From contig JAZBRS010000039.1 of NCBI GenBank assembly GCA_037176725.1, positions 27,068,001-27,132,000 on the forward strand: DNA of 64,000 nucleotides, given 5' to 3'. A model generated the notes under the pieces. That model did no database searches. It was not told where the DNA came from and saw only the letters and a list, made by a program, of their open reading frames with translations. Below are positions 33,120 through 44,163 of the stretch, piece after piece. This DNA is from Posidonia oceanica (taxonomy: Eukaryota > Streptophyta > Magnoliopsida > Alismatales > Posidoniaceae). Made by a program: the position numbers and the translations under genes. Numbering within the stretch: position 1 is the stretch's first letter; the number at the start of each line of letters is the position of its first letter.

Positions 33120-36100
33120 CCCTTATACCCTTTGTGGTCGATAGTCCGTAACTTATCACCCTATACCCTTTGTGGTCGATAAGTCCAAAACTTACCACTC
33201 TATACCCTTTACGGTCGATAAGTCCGAAACTTATCGCTTTACAACCCTTTGTGGTCGATAAGTCCGAAACTTATCACATTCCAACCCTTTGCGGTTGATA
33301 AGTCTGAAACTTATCAATTACCCTTTCGCGGTCGGTGGGTCCGAAACCTATCACCTATCAGCTTTTCTGACCACTTTGATAAGTCATGAACTTATCAATC
33401 TAGGTTTTTGTCCGCTATGATAAGTCGTGTACTTATCAATCCTAGTTTTTGTCCGCTTCGATAAGTTGTGTACTTATCAATCCAATTTCTCGTCCGTTTT
33501 GATAAGTCATGTACTTATCAATCCTGGTTATCCTTTCCGTCTAGATAAGGGTTGTTCCTTATCATTTCTGGCTTCCTTCAGGATTGGTAAGGCTTGTCCT
33601 AATCATCTCTGGCGGTTCGGTTCGATAAGGCTTATACTTATCGCTCCTGGCCTCTTTCTGTCTTGGTAAGGCTTGTTCCTTATCATTTCTGGCTTCTTTC
33701 CAGTTTGATAAGGCTTGTCCTTATCATCTCTAGCGATCCGATTTGATAAAGCTAGTACTTATCGCTCCTGGCCTCTTTCCGTCTTGATAAGGCTTGTTCT
33801 TTATCATTTCTGGCTTCTTTCCAGTTTGATAAGGCTAGTCCTTATCATCTCTGGCGGTCTGGCTCGGTAAGACTTGTACTTATTGCTCCTGGCATCTTTG
33901 CATCTTGATAAGGCTTGTTCCATGTCAATTTCGGTTTCTTTCTGGTTTGATAAGGCTTGTACTTATCGCTCCTAGCCTCTTTCCATCAAGATTAGGCTTG
34001 TTCCTTATCATTTCTGGCTTCATTCCGGTTTGATAAGGCTTGTCCTTATCATCTCTGGTGGTCCGGTTCGATAACGCTTGTACTTATCACTCTTGGACTC
34101 TTTCCATCTTGATAAGGCTTGTTCCTTATCATTACTGGCTTCTTTCCGGTTTGATATGGCTTGTCCTTATCATCTCTGGTGGTCCGGTTCGAAACGACTT
34201 GTACTTATCACTCCTGGCCTCTTTCCGTCTTGATAAGGCTTGTTCCTTATTATTTCTGGCTTCTTTCCAGTTTGATAAGGCTTGTCCTAATAATCTCTGG
34301 CGATCCGGTTCGATAAGGCTTGTACTTATTACTCCTGGCCTCTTTCCGTCTGGATAAGCTTTGTTTCTTATCATTTTTGGCTTCTTTCCTGTTTGATAAG
34401 GCTTGTCCTTATCATCTCTAGCGGTCCGGTTCAATAAGGCTTGTACTTATCACTCCTGCCCACTTTCCATCTTGATAAGGCATGTTCCATATCATTTCTG
34501 GCTTCTTTCCGGTTTGATAAGGCTTGTCCTTATCATCTCTGGCGGTCCGGTTCGATAAGGCTTGCACTTATCGCTCGTAGCTTCTTTCCGTCTTGATAAG
34601 GCTTGTACCTTATCATTTCTGGCTTCTTCCCATTTTGATAAGGCTTGTCCTTATCATCTCTGGTGGTCCGGTTTGATAAGGCTTGTACTTATCGCTCCTG
34701 GCCTCTTTCCGTCATGATAAGGCTTCTTCCTTATCATTTCTGACTTCTTTCCGATTTGATAAGGCTTGTCCTTATTATCTCTGGCTGTCTGGTTTGATAA
34801 GGCTTGTACTTATCGCTCCTGTCCTCTTTCCATATTGATAAGGCTTGTTCCTTATCATTTCTGGCTTCTTTCCGGTTTGATAAGGCTTGTCCTTATCATC
34901 ACTGGCAGTCCGGTTCGATAAGGCTTGTACTTATCACTCCTGGCTTCTTTCCGTCTTCATAAGGCATGTTCTTTGTCATTTCTGGCTTCTTTCAATTTTA
35001 ATAAGGCTAGTCCTTATCATCTCCGGCGGTGTAGTTCGATAAGGCAAGTACTTATCGCTCATAGCCACTTAGCGTCTTGATAAGGCTTGTTCCATGTCAT
35101 TTCTGGTTTCTTTCCAGTTTGATAAGGCTTGTACTTATCGCTCCTGGCCTCTTTCTGTCTTGATAAGGCTTGTTCCTTATCATTTCTGGCTTCTTTTCGG
35201 TTTGATAAGGCTTGTCCTAATCATCTTTGGCAGTCCGGTTCGATAACGCTTGTACTTATTGCTCCTGGCCTCTTTCCATCTCGATAAGGCTTGTTCCTTA
35301 TCATTTCTGGCTTCTTTCCGGTTTGATATGGCTTGTCCTTATCATCTCTGGTGGTCCGGTTCGATAAGGCTTGTACTTATTGCTCCTGGCCTCTTTCCGT
35401 CTAGATAAGGCTTGTTCCTTACTATTTCTGGCCTCTTTCCGGTTTGATATGGCTTGTCCTTATCATCTCTGGTGGTCCGGTTCGATAAGGCTTGTACTTA
35501 TTGCTCCTGGCCTCTTTCCGTCTAGATAAGGCTTGTTCCTTACTATTTCTGGCCTCTTTCCGGTTTGATATGGCTTGTCCATATCAATTTTGGTTGTCCG
35601 TCTTGATAAGGCTTGTTCCTTATCATTTCTGGCATCTTTCTGGTTTGATAATGCTTGTCCTTATCATCTCTAGCGGTTCGGTTCGATGAGGCTTGTACTT
35701 ATCGCTGCTGCCCTGTTTCCGTCTTGATAAGGCATCTTCCATAACATTTCTGGCTTCTTTCGGGTTAGATAAGGCTTGTCCTTATCATCTCTGGCGCTCC
35801 AGTTTGATAAGGCTTGCACTTATCACTCGTAGCTTCTTTCCGTCTTGATAAGGCTTGTTCCTTATCATTTCTGGCTTCTTTCTGCTTTGATAGGACTTGT
35901 CCTAATCATCTCTGGTGGTCCGGTTCGATAAGGCTTGTACTTATCGCTCCTGGCCTCTTTCCGTCTTGAAAAGGCATGTTCCATTTGATTTCTGGCTTCT
36001 TTCCGATTTAATAAGGCTTGTCCTTATTATCTCTGGCGGTCCGGTTCGATATAGCTTGTACTTATCGCTTCTGTCCTCTTTCCTTCTTCATAAGGCTTGT

Positions 36101-39100
36101 TCCTTATCATTTCTGGCGTCTTTTCGGTTTGATAAGGCTTGTCCTTATCATCTCTAGCGGTCCAGTTCGATTAGGCTTGTACTTATCGCTCCTGGCCTCT
36201 TTCCGTCTTGATAGGACTAGTTCAATATCATTTCTGGCTTCTTTTCGGTTTGATAAGGCTTGTCCTTATCATCTCTAGTGGTCCGGTCCAATAATGCTTG
36301 TACTTATTGCTCCTGGCCACTTTGCGTCTTGATATGGCTTGTTCCATGTCATTTCTTGTTTCTTTCCGGTTTGATAAGGCTTGTACTTATCGCTCTTGGC
36401 CTCTTTCCGTCTTGATAAGGCTTGTTCCTTATCATTTCTGGCTTCTTTCCGGTTTGATAAGGCTTGTCCTTATCATCCCGGGTGATCCGGTTCGATAATG
36501 CTTGTACTTATCGCTCCTGGCCTCTTTCCATCTTGATAGGGCTTGTTCCTTATCATTTCTGGCTTCTTTCCGGTTTGATAGGGCTTGTCCTTATCATCTC
36601 TAGTGGTCTGGTTCGATAAGGCTTGTACTTATCGCTCCTGGCCTCTTTCCGTCTTGATAAGGCTTGTTCCTTATTATTTCTGGCTTCTTTCCAGTACGAT
36701 AAGGCTTGTCCTTATCATCTATGGCGGTCTGGTTCGATAAGGCTTGTACTCATCTCCCCTGGCTTCTTTCCGTCTTGATAAGGCTTGTTCCTTATCATTT
36801 CTGGCTTCTTTCCTATTTGATAAGGCTTGTCCTAATCATCTCTAGCGGTCCGGTTCGATAAGGCTTGTTCTTATTGCTCCTGCCCTCTTTCCGTCATGAT
36901 AAGGCATGTTCCATTTCATTTTTGGCTTCTTTTCGATTTAGTAAGGCTTTTCCTTATTATCTCTGGCGGTCCAGTTCGATACAGCTTGTACTTATTGCTT
37001 CTGTCCTCTTTCCTTCTTCATAAGGCTTGTTCCTTATCATTTCTGGCGTCTTTTCGGTTTGATAAGGCTTGTCCTTATCATCTCTAGCGGTCCAGTTCGA
37101 TTAGGCTTGTACTTATCGCTCCTGGCCTCTTTCCTTCTTGATAGGGCTAGTTCATTATCATTTCTGGCTTCTTTTCGGTTTGATAAGGCTTGTCCTTATC
37201 ATCTCTGGTGGTTCGGTCCAATAATGCTTGTACTTATTGCTCCTGGCCACTTTGCGTCTTGATATGGCTTGTTCCATGTCATTTCTTGTTTCTTTCCGGT
37301 TTGATAAGGCTTGTACTTATCGCTCCTGCCCTCTTTCCGTCTTGATAAGGCTTGTTCCTTATCATTTCTGGCTTCTTTCCGGTTTGATAAGGCTTGTCCT
37401 TATCATCCGGGGTGGTCCGGTTCGGTAACGCTTGTACTTATCGCTCCTGGCCTCTTTCCATCCTGATAGGGCTTGTTCCTTATCAATTCTGGCTTCTTTC
37501 GGATTTGATAGGGCTTGTCCTTATCATCTCTAGTGGTCTGGTTCGATAAGGCTTGTACTTATCGCTCCTGGCCTCTTTCCGTCTTGATAAGGCTTGTTCC
37601 TTATTATTTCTGGCTTCTTTCCAGTTTGATAAGGCTTGTCCTTATCATCTCTAGCGGTCTGGTTCGATAAGGCTTGTACTCATCTCCCCTGGCTTCTTTC
37701 CGTCTTGATAAGGCTTGTTCCTTATCATTTCTGGCTTCTTTCCTATTAGATAAGGCTTGTCCTTATCATCTCTAGCGGTCCGGTTCGATAAGGCTTGTTC
37801 TTATCACTCCTGCCCTCTTTCCGTCTTGATAAGGCATGTTCCTTATGATTTCCGGCTTCTTTCCGGTTTGATAAAGCTTGTCCTTATCATCTCTGGCGGT
37901 CCGGTTCGATAAGGTTTGTACTTATCGCTCCTGGCTTCTTTCCGTCCTGATCAGGCTTGTTCCCTATTATTTTAGGCTTCTTTCCGTTTTGATAAGTCTT
38001 GTCCTTATCTTCTCCGGTGGTCCGGTTCGATAGGGCATGTACTTATCACTCCTAGCCTCTTTCCATCTTGATAAGGCTAGTTCCTTATCGTTTCTGGCTT
38101 CTTTCTGATTTGATAAGGCTTGTCCTTATTATCTCTGGCAGTCCGGTTCGATAAGGCTTGTACTTATCGCTCCCGTCCCCTTTCCATCTTGATAGGGCTT
38201 GTTCCTTATCATTTCTGGCTTCTTTCTGGTTTGATAAAGCTTGTCCTTATCATCTCTGGCGGTCCGGTTCGATTAGGCTTGTACTTATCACTCCTGGCCT
38301 CTTTCTGTCATGATAGGGCTTGTTCTTTATCATTTCTGGCTTCTTTCCGATTTGATAAGGCTTGTCCTTATCATCTCTAGTGGTCTGGTTCGATTAGGCT
38401 TGTACTTATCGCTCCTGGCCCCTTTCTATCTTGATAGGGCTTGTTCTTTATCATTTCTGGCTTCCTTTCAGTTTGATAGGGCTTGTCCTTATCATCTCTG
38501 GCAGTCCGGTTCAATAATGCTTGTACTTATTGCTCCTTGCCACTTTGCGTCTTGATAAGGCTTGTTCTATGTCATTTCTGGTTTCTTTTCGGTTTGATAA
38601 GGCTTGTACTTACCGCTCCTGGCCTCTTTCCATCTTGATAAGGCTTGTTCCTTATCAATTCCGGCTTCTTTCCAGTTTGATATGGCTTGTCCTTGTCATC
38701 TCTGGTGGTCCGGTTCGATTACACTTGTACTTATCGCTCCTTGCCTCTTTCCATCTTGATAGGGCTTGTTCCTTATCGTTTCTGGCTTCTTTCGAGTTTG
38801 ATATGGCTTGTCCTTATCATCTCTGGTGGTCCGGTTCGATAAGGCTTGTACTTATTGCTCCTGGCCTTTTTCCGTCTTGATAAGGCTTGTTCCTTATTAT
38901 TTCTGGCTTCTTTCCGATTTGATAAGGCTTGTCCTTATCATCTCTGGTTGTCCGGTTCGATAAGGCTTGTACTTATCGCTCTTTGCTTCTTTCCGTCTTG
39001 ATAAGGCTTGTTCCTTATCATTTCTGGCTTCTTTCCGGTTTGATAAGGCTTGTCTGTATCATCTCTAGCGGTCTGGTTCGATAAGACTTGTACTTGTTGC

Positions 39101-39885
39101 TCCTGCCCTCTTTCCATCTTGATAAGGCATGTTCCTTATCTTTTCTGGCTTCTTTCCGATTTGATAAAGCTTGTCCTTATCATCTCTGGTGGTCCGATTC
39201 GATAAGGTTTGTACTTATCACTCCTGGCTTCTTTCCGTCTCGATAAGGCTTGTTCCTTATTATTTTTGGTTTCTTTCCGTTTTGATAAGGCTTGTCCTTA
39301 TCTTCTTTGGTGGTCCAGTTCGATAAGGCATGTACTTATCGGTTTTGGCCTCTTTCTGTCTTGATAAGGCTTGTTCCTTATCATTTCTGGCTTCTTTCCG
39401 ATTTTATAAGGCTTGTCCTTATTATCTCTGGCGGTCCGGTTCGATAAGGCTTGTACTTATCGCTCCTGTCCTCTTTCCTTCTTGATAAGGCTTGTTCCTT
39501 ATCATTTCTGGCTTCTTTCTGGTTTGATAAGGCTTGTCCTTATCATCTCTGGCGGTCCTATTGGATAAGGCTTATACTTATCGCTCCTGGCCTCTTTTTG
39601 TCATGGTAGGGCTTGTTCTTTATCATTTCTGGCTTCTTTTCGGTTTGATAAGGCTTGTCCTTATCATCTCTGGTGGTCTGGTTCGATGAGTCGTGTACTT
39701 ATTAAACCTGGCTTCCCTTTTCGTTTTGATGAGTCATGTACTTATTAATCCTGGCTTTCCTTTCTGTTTTGATGAGTCGTGTACTTATCATTCCTGGCTT
39801 TCCTTTCCGTTTAGATGAGTCGTGTACTTATCAATCCTGGCTTCCCTTCCGATTTGATAAGTCTGGTACTTATCATGCCTTGTTC
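33120..39885 (+). repeat. Hairpin satellite array of element 3: 121-bp higher-order unit of three about 40-bp GATAAG/CTTATC subunits
   Basis: The main body (about 33560-39690) repeats every 121 bp, roughly 50 times. Each unit has three subunits of 41, 42 and 38 bp with related 5' parts: GATAAG-gcttgta-CTTATC, GATAAGG-cttgtt-CCTTATC and GATAAGG-cttgt-CCTTATC. Each is a short perfect inverted repeat followed by a (c/t)tctggcttctttc-like linker. The left edge (33120-33560) and right edge (39690-39885) hold simpler units of about 45-50 bp. Long reading frames within it are repeat artefacts. It lies in the 3' UTR of a Tat element; such UTR arrays are a known source of satellites. Confidence 0.92.
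36000..37860 (+). repeat. 930-bp tandem segmental duplication within the array
   Basis: Rare variants recur with a fixed shift of 930 bp: tccttcttcataaggc at 36081 and 37011, catctcccctggcttc at 36751 and 37681, and tttctggcgtcttttcgg near 36109 and 37039. So a block of about 23 subunits was duplicated as one piece. The limits are approximate. Confidence 0.8.
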
Positions 39886-40523
39886 TTCCTAGATTGATCC
39901 ATGGGCGCTTCTGTTGTCCCCTGGTATCATCCCCCTGATACTAGGGGCATCTTATATTGCTGCCCTCGGTATCCTCTTTTGGCTGGTAGCCGGAACTGCC
40001 TAGATGACGCCCATTACCCTGTCTGGCGTCAACTCCTTGGGCCGATAATCCAAACTATCCGGTGGCGAGTCCGTCAACTCCTTGGTCCGATAACCCAAAC
40101 TATCCGGCGATGAGTCCGTCAACTCATAATTCATCACATCAGCATTGCATGTTAAGTAGCAGTACCAGCATCACATGCTAGATAGCAGCGCCAGCATCAC
40201 ATACACACAATCATCGCATGCTTTCCCCAGTAGGGTCGCATCTCGCATCATATCAACATGCATCGCCCGCATCTCCCCAGTGGAGTTCAGCATGGCAAAC
40301 ACTAGTGCAGGTTTTTTACATTAACATCAGCATTATTGCATCTCTTTGCATTGCATCTGCATCTGTGATTGCATTTGCATTCGCATTGTGGAAACGGGTC
40401 ATGATTTTCAGTGTATCCACCGAATAAGTGACTCAGGCCCACATTAACTTTGCGCTCCTATCGACGTCAGGAGGGGTGTCTAGTCTACGCTGAGCAGCGG
40501 CCTCGATCCCCTTGACCTCGCTC
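39886..40523 (+). other. 3' UTR of element 3 between array and PPT
   Basis: No gene. It has a CCTGGTATCATCCCC/GATACTAGGGG hairpin (39919-39948) and a twice-repeated module of about 55 bp (gtcaactccttgg, ccgataatccaaactatccgg; 40020-40120) that recurs almost unchanged in element 6 (49738-49830, opposite strand). It also has the pre-PPT block with caccgaataagt (about 40416). Confidence 0.65.
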
Positions 40524-40548
40524 AGGGAGGGGCATCTGTAGACACTCC
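40473..40548 (+). promoter_or_regulatory. PPT of element 3 inside an inverted repeat
   Basis: The purine tract agggaggggcatc (40524-40536) precedes the LTR start TGTAGACAC at 40537. ggggtgtcta (40473-40482) and tagacactcc (40539-40548) pair with one mismatch, placing the PPT in the loop as in elements 1 and 6. Confidence 0.78.
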
Positions 40549-40860
40549 ATTTTGACTGCCTGGAAGACGGTGGACTCTCCTACAAGCTTGCTTGGACTCT
40601 CGGATGGCTTTGTCTATTTCAAACCCACCCTAAAACCCCACCTAAACCCCAAAACCATCACCCAACTTAAACCTAAGCCCAAAGCCCACACTTAGCCAAG
40701 GCCCAAGCCCAAATTTCAGCCATTGGCCTCCTGCACTCATTGGACGCAACCTGTGCTGGCGTCCAATGCATCGGGAGTTGCAGTGGCCAACTTCGTCTTT
40801 GGCTCACCATCTCTGTCCACTCAGCCGCCCGTACAACACTTACTAGCCATCCCCTCGCCA
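40537..40860 (+). repeat. Truncated 3' LTR of element 3 (family B)
   Basis: It begins TGTAGACACTCCATTTTGAC, parallel to the element 2 LTR, and carries one TTGGACGC...GCGTCCAA hairpin (40739-40768). Only about 320 of an expected roughly 3100 bp are present. From about 40860 the sequence aligns instead with leader sequence of element 7 (near 61915). The exact joint is uncertain by about 30 bp. Confidence 0.68.
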
Positions 40861-41317
40861 TATTTACATGCCATATTTGGGTGTTTTCTTCCCCTTTTTG
40901 CAATTAACCCTAGCGGCAATTAGAGACATGATTGTTTTCCCCCATGGTTTAATAATAAAGAATAAAAAATGAAAGCACAAATAAGAATGCACCCTAGGCA
41001 AAACTAGAGCCATACATTCACATCTACCCCAATGGTTTAAAAAAAAAATGAAATGACAAATAAGAATGTACCCTAGGTAAAACTGGAGCCATACATTCAC
41101 ATTTATCCCCTTGGTTAACAAAAAATCAAGTAAAAAACATCAAGCATACTTGCATGGATGATCATACTAGGGGCATGCATATTTTCTCCTCTGAGTCCAC
41201 CCATTCGTTTGCAAAGGGTAGTCTTGGTTTCTTGTTCCATGGCTTTGGCATGGGACGGGTTGCCGATCTGTCTCCCCTTGTCCAGGGTCGTGTCGGTGTT
41301 AGTAATGGCTCGCTGCT
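40861..41317 (+). other. Leader of element 5, left part
   Basis: Leader sequence with a local tandem duplication: the phrase acaaataagaatg...ccctagg...catacattcacat occurs at 40977 and 41056 (period 79). The cctctgagtccaccc block (41189) and the gtcgtgtcggtgttagt block (41288) match the leader of element 7. Confidence 0.75.
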
Positions 41318-43722
41318 TGTGACCACCTGCCGCTTGGTCCGACGACGTGGTCGCATGCTGCCAAAGCTCACGTGCGCCGGTCAGCGTAAAGGGAGGAAGG
41401 CACGGTTAGCGGTGAATCCAGGGAGAAAAACCCAACTCGAAAACACCAAGAAAACAAGCAAAGAATGCAAAGGAAAACAAAAATAAAGACATGGATTGCC
41501 ACCTAATCTATTAAAACGGAAAAACTAGGAAAATCGAGTAAAGCATGTAAGAAAACTCATGCAATTTAAAAGATGGTAATCCGATCCAAAGATATATGAC
41601 ACAGGGTCAATGCGGTCCAGAGAAAGGGTAAGGACTCCTGTTACGTGTGGGGAAGGTGTTAGGCACCCCCAACATGCCCGAGGAATCGGTCTTTCTTGGC
41701 TAATCCACTCTTGTGTGGTAAATGTTGGCAAATAAATGCTGGTTTATGTTCGCCCTAAGGCGGTACGCAAGATGAAATTATAAACCATGCAAAGCTTAGC
41801 AAAACCTTGTTAAAAGTGATCAATTGAAGTTAAAACAAGTAATTAGAGTAAAACGTCGCGATAAATCGATAGGTGAGCGGAAGAAACAACACTGGAATCA
41901 AATAGGGCGAATAAGCGAATCACAAAGCGACAAATGAGGGAGCTCAGTCCACTATCTGTTTGAGTCGCCCCTGTCCTCGGTGATAGAAGAGGTCACTGTT
42001 GTGAGTAGTGCCTGGATCTGACGTCGCTGGGATGGGTGGCCCGACTGTTCCAGACAGGGACCTTCATCGCCAGAGAAAAGCCATGCAAACGTTCCAAAAT
42101 TTGAAACGAAACATAGGGAAAGAAAGAGGGCATATCCAGGTTTAAGAACATGTAATCACTTTGCAAAATGACGGTCTAGGTAACAAGATACACTGGCACA
42201 AAGTCTGGCAAGAGGACTGCTGGAAATGCCATTGTAGTCGCCAGTTGGACTAGCGACACAACTGGCAGCTCAGGCTGTCCAGACGGTGAACTTTGGTGCC
42301 AAATCTCGCACCGCTAGAGAGGCAAAACATGAAACTAAATGCACAACATTAAAGAGCAAACATTCATGAACAGAAGCATATAAACATCACATGGAATGGA
42401 TGTCTGGATCACTTGGAATGGAGGGCCAAACATTGGCCGGAGGCAGTCCGGAGGCCGAACTTCACTTTCACCGTGTGCCGCCCAGGCGATGCCAAACAGA
42501 TCGGAGGTGATAGGGAAGCATGACGGCATTCCCATGAACACAAACACACCTTTGGTGCAGGAAATGATTGGGTGGATTGCTCCACCCGTCCCCCCTTTTG
42601 CCGCCGGAGCGTAGAGGATTCCGGCCACTAGAGTGGCCGTCGATCCAAAGCGTCGGGCTAGGAAGCTTCATGGAGGTGAAGGGGACGCAAGGGAAGCAAA
42701 TGTGGGCTATGGGAAGTCGCAAGTGCCTCTTTCCCACCTCCATCGGCCGCTCGCTGGCGTTGCCAATCCTCACCGGCCGAATGGACGGCCGTGAGCGCAA
42801 GGGAGATGCCAGCCTAGGCTGCTAGCTAGGGAGGGAACTCGGGAACGTTCTTGAGGCCTCAAGCTAGCTAGAGGGTTAGAGACTTCACCTGTGGAGCTCG
42901 TCGGAGTTGGCAGCCGGAAGTGGAGAAGACAACCGGAGTTTGGTTCACTTCGCGACGGTGGGCACAGGAGGCTCTGGATCGCTTGGGATCACTCGGGGAA
43001 GGTCTCACTCACACATGGAAGGCTCTAGATCGCTCAGGGAGGTGCAGGAGGCTCTAGCTCTCTTGGATTCAGGTCGGGCAAAGGTGGAGGAATGGGTGCA
43101 TTGGTGGTTTTGTTCGGTCAAGGTCTGCACGCAGCATGGAGGTGGCAGGGAAAGGAGATATGGTGTCGTGGGTCGTGGGCAAGGTCATGGGAGGTCGTAG
43201 GCTTGTCAGGGCGTAGTGGGAGCATGGCTAGAAGCATCCAAAATGGCCACATGGGAGAGTTCAAACGGTTGGCGCAGGCGGCTATGTTTCTCACTGTCAG
43301 TCGCCGCTCACGACGGCGATAACACTAGTCGCCAGGCGAAGAGGCGACAGCATTGGTCGCCGCATGAAGAGGCGACTGAACGTGAGATCCAGTGAACTGG
43401 GCCTACTGGGTTTGGGAGTTGGGCTTGCGTTTAAATGGCTTTAAGGCTTTGATGTAAAAATAAGCTTAAGGTTTTTGTGAGGTTTTAAGTGAGGTTTGGG
43501 TTTTGGTTTGAATTTAAGTGAGGTTTAAATGGGGTTTAGGCTTGGATTAGATTTAGGATTGTTGTTTGGGATTAGGATTAGGATTAGGATTGGGGTTTGG
43601 GATTAGGATTAGGTTTAGGTTGGGGTTTTGGTGGGTTTGGAGGTTTAGGTTGAGCCATGCCACAATCTGAGTGAGCCTCTAGAGATTCTCCAACGGCCAG
43701 TTGCCAAAATGGGGTGTCTACA
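41318..43722 (-). mobile_element. Element 4: solo LTR (2405 bp, family C)
   Basis: On the minus strand it starts TGTAGACACCCCATTTTGGC at 43722 and ends in CA at 41318. Five-base flanks are ctgct (41313-41317) and ctact (43723-43727), a target site duplication with one mismatch. Leader sequence of element 5 resumes on the right, so no internal region is present; loss by recombination between two LTRs is the usual cause. It contains the conserved block at 41627-41670 and a cluster of gtcgcc/ggcgac pairs (43300-43380). No gene is supported inside, although frames such as 42335-42628 minus are open. Confidence 0.85.
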
Positions 43723-44163
43723 CTACTATAGTAGGAGCCGAAGCTCCCAACGCACCACCCATTCTTTGCCTGAGCCTTAGCCAGGATTTAGAACGGGCAC
43801 CTGATTTCTATCCTTGAGTCGGAGACCTATATCCCTCTATGAGTACCCAGAGTAGAATGTGTACTAGTACACACTTAGATTGGTGAGAGAGAGCATATTA
43901 AAAAGCATTCATATGCATCATGCCACTCTAATAACATTTGCATTTGTTTATCTAAGATCTGACATTTGTTTTTGTGTGTTGAAACAGGTTAGAGAGTGAG
44001 TTCCTTAGCTAGAGCTCGAGTCGTTCATTCCTTGATACCCCTATAGCGACATTTTCTCGACCATCTTTGCTCGAGTTATTCGTCATTTCCGACGATAGCT
44101 CCTCGTAGGTCTCATCCTCTTGGTTTTTGCCGCAGCCCTATCCTTACTCGCTCATGGTCAGCC
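43723..44163 (+). other. Leader of element 5, right part
   Basis: Continues the leader after the solo LTR (caacgcaccaccc matches element 7 at 62300) and runs to the gag start. Non-coding. Confidence 0.75.

Larger units (their letters stand above)
32571..40860 (+). mobile_element. Element 3: 3' part of a plus-strand Tat element, family B
   Basis: It contains a 3' spacer homologous to that of element 1 (32830-32960), a giant tandem array, the conserved pre-PPT block, the PPT and the start of an LTR. Its coding part is not in the window. The left border is the end of element 2, which therefore probably inserted into it. The LTR is cut off near 40860, where leader sequence of element 5 begins without an intervening LTR end or PBS. 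Confidence 0.75.

Noticed and set aside
33427..38880. Many plus-strand reading frames of 60-119 codons in the satellite array
   Set aside because: The 121-bp period cycles through all three frames and yields Leu/Phe-rich repeats by composition; no start context or domain.
43560..43630. Telomere-like (ATTAGG)n run
   Set aside because: Only a few units and not the plant TTTAGGG repeat; lies inside a solo LTR, so it is not a telomere remnant.
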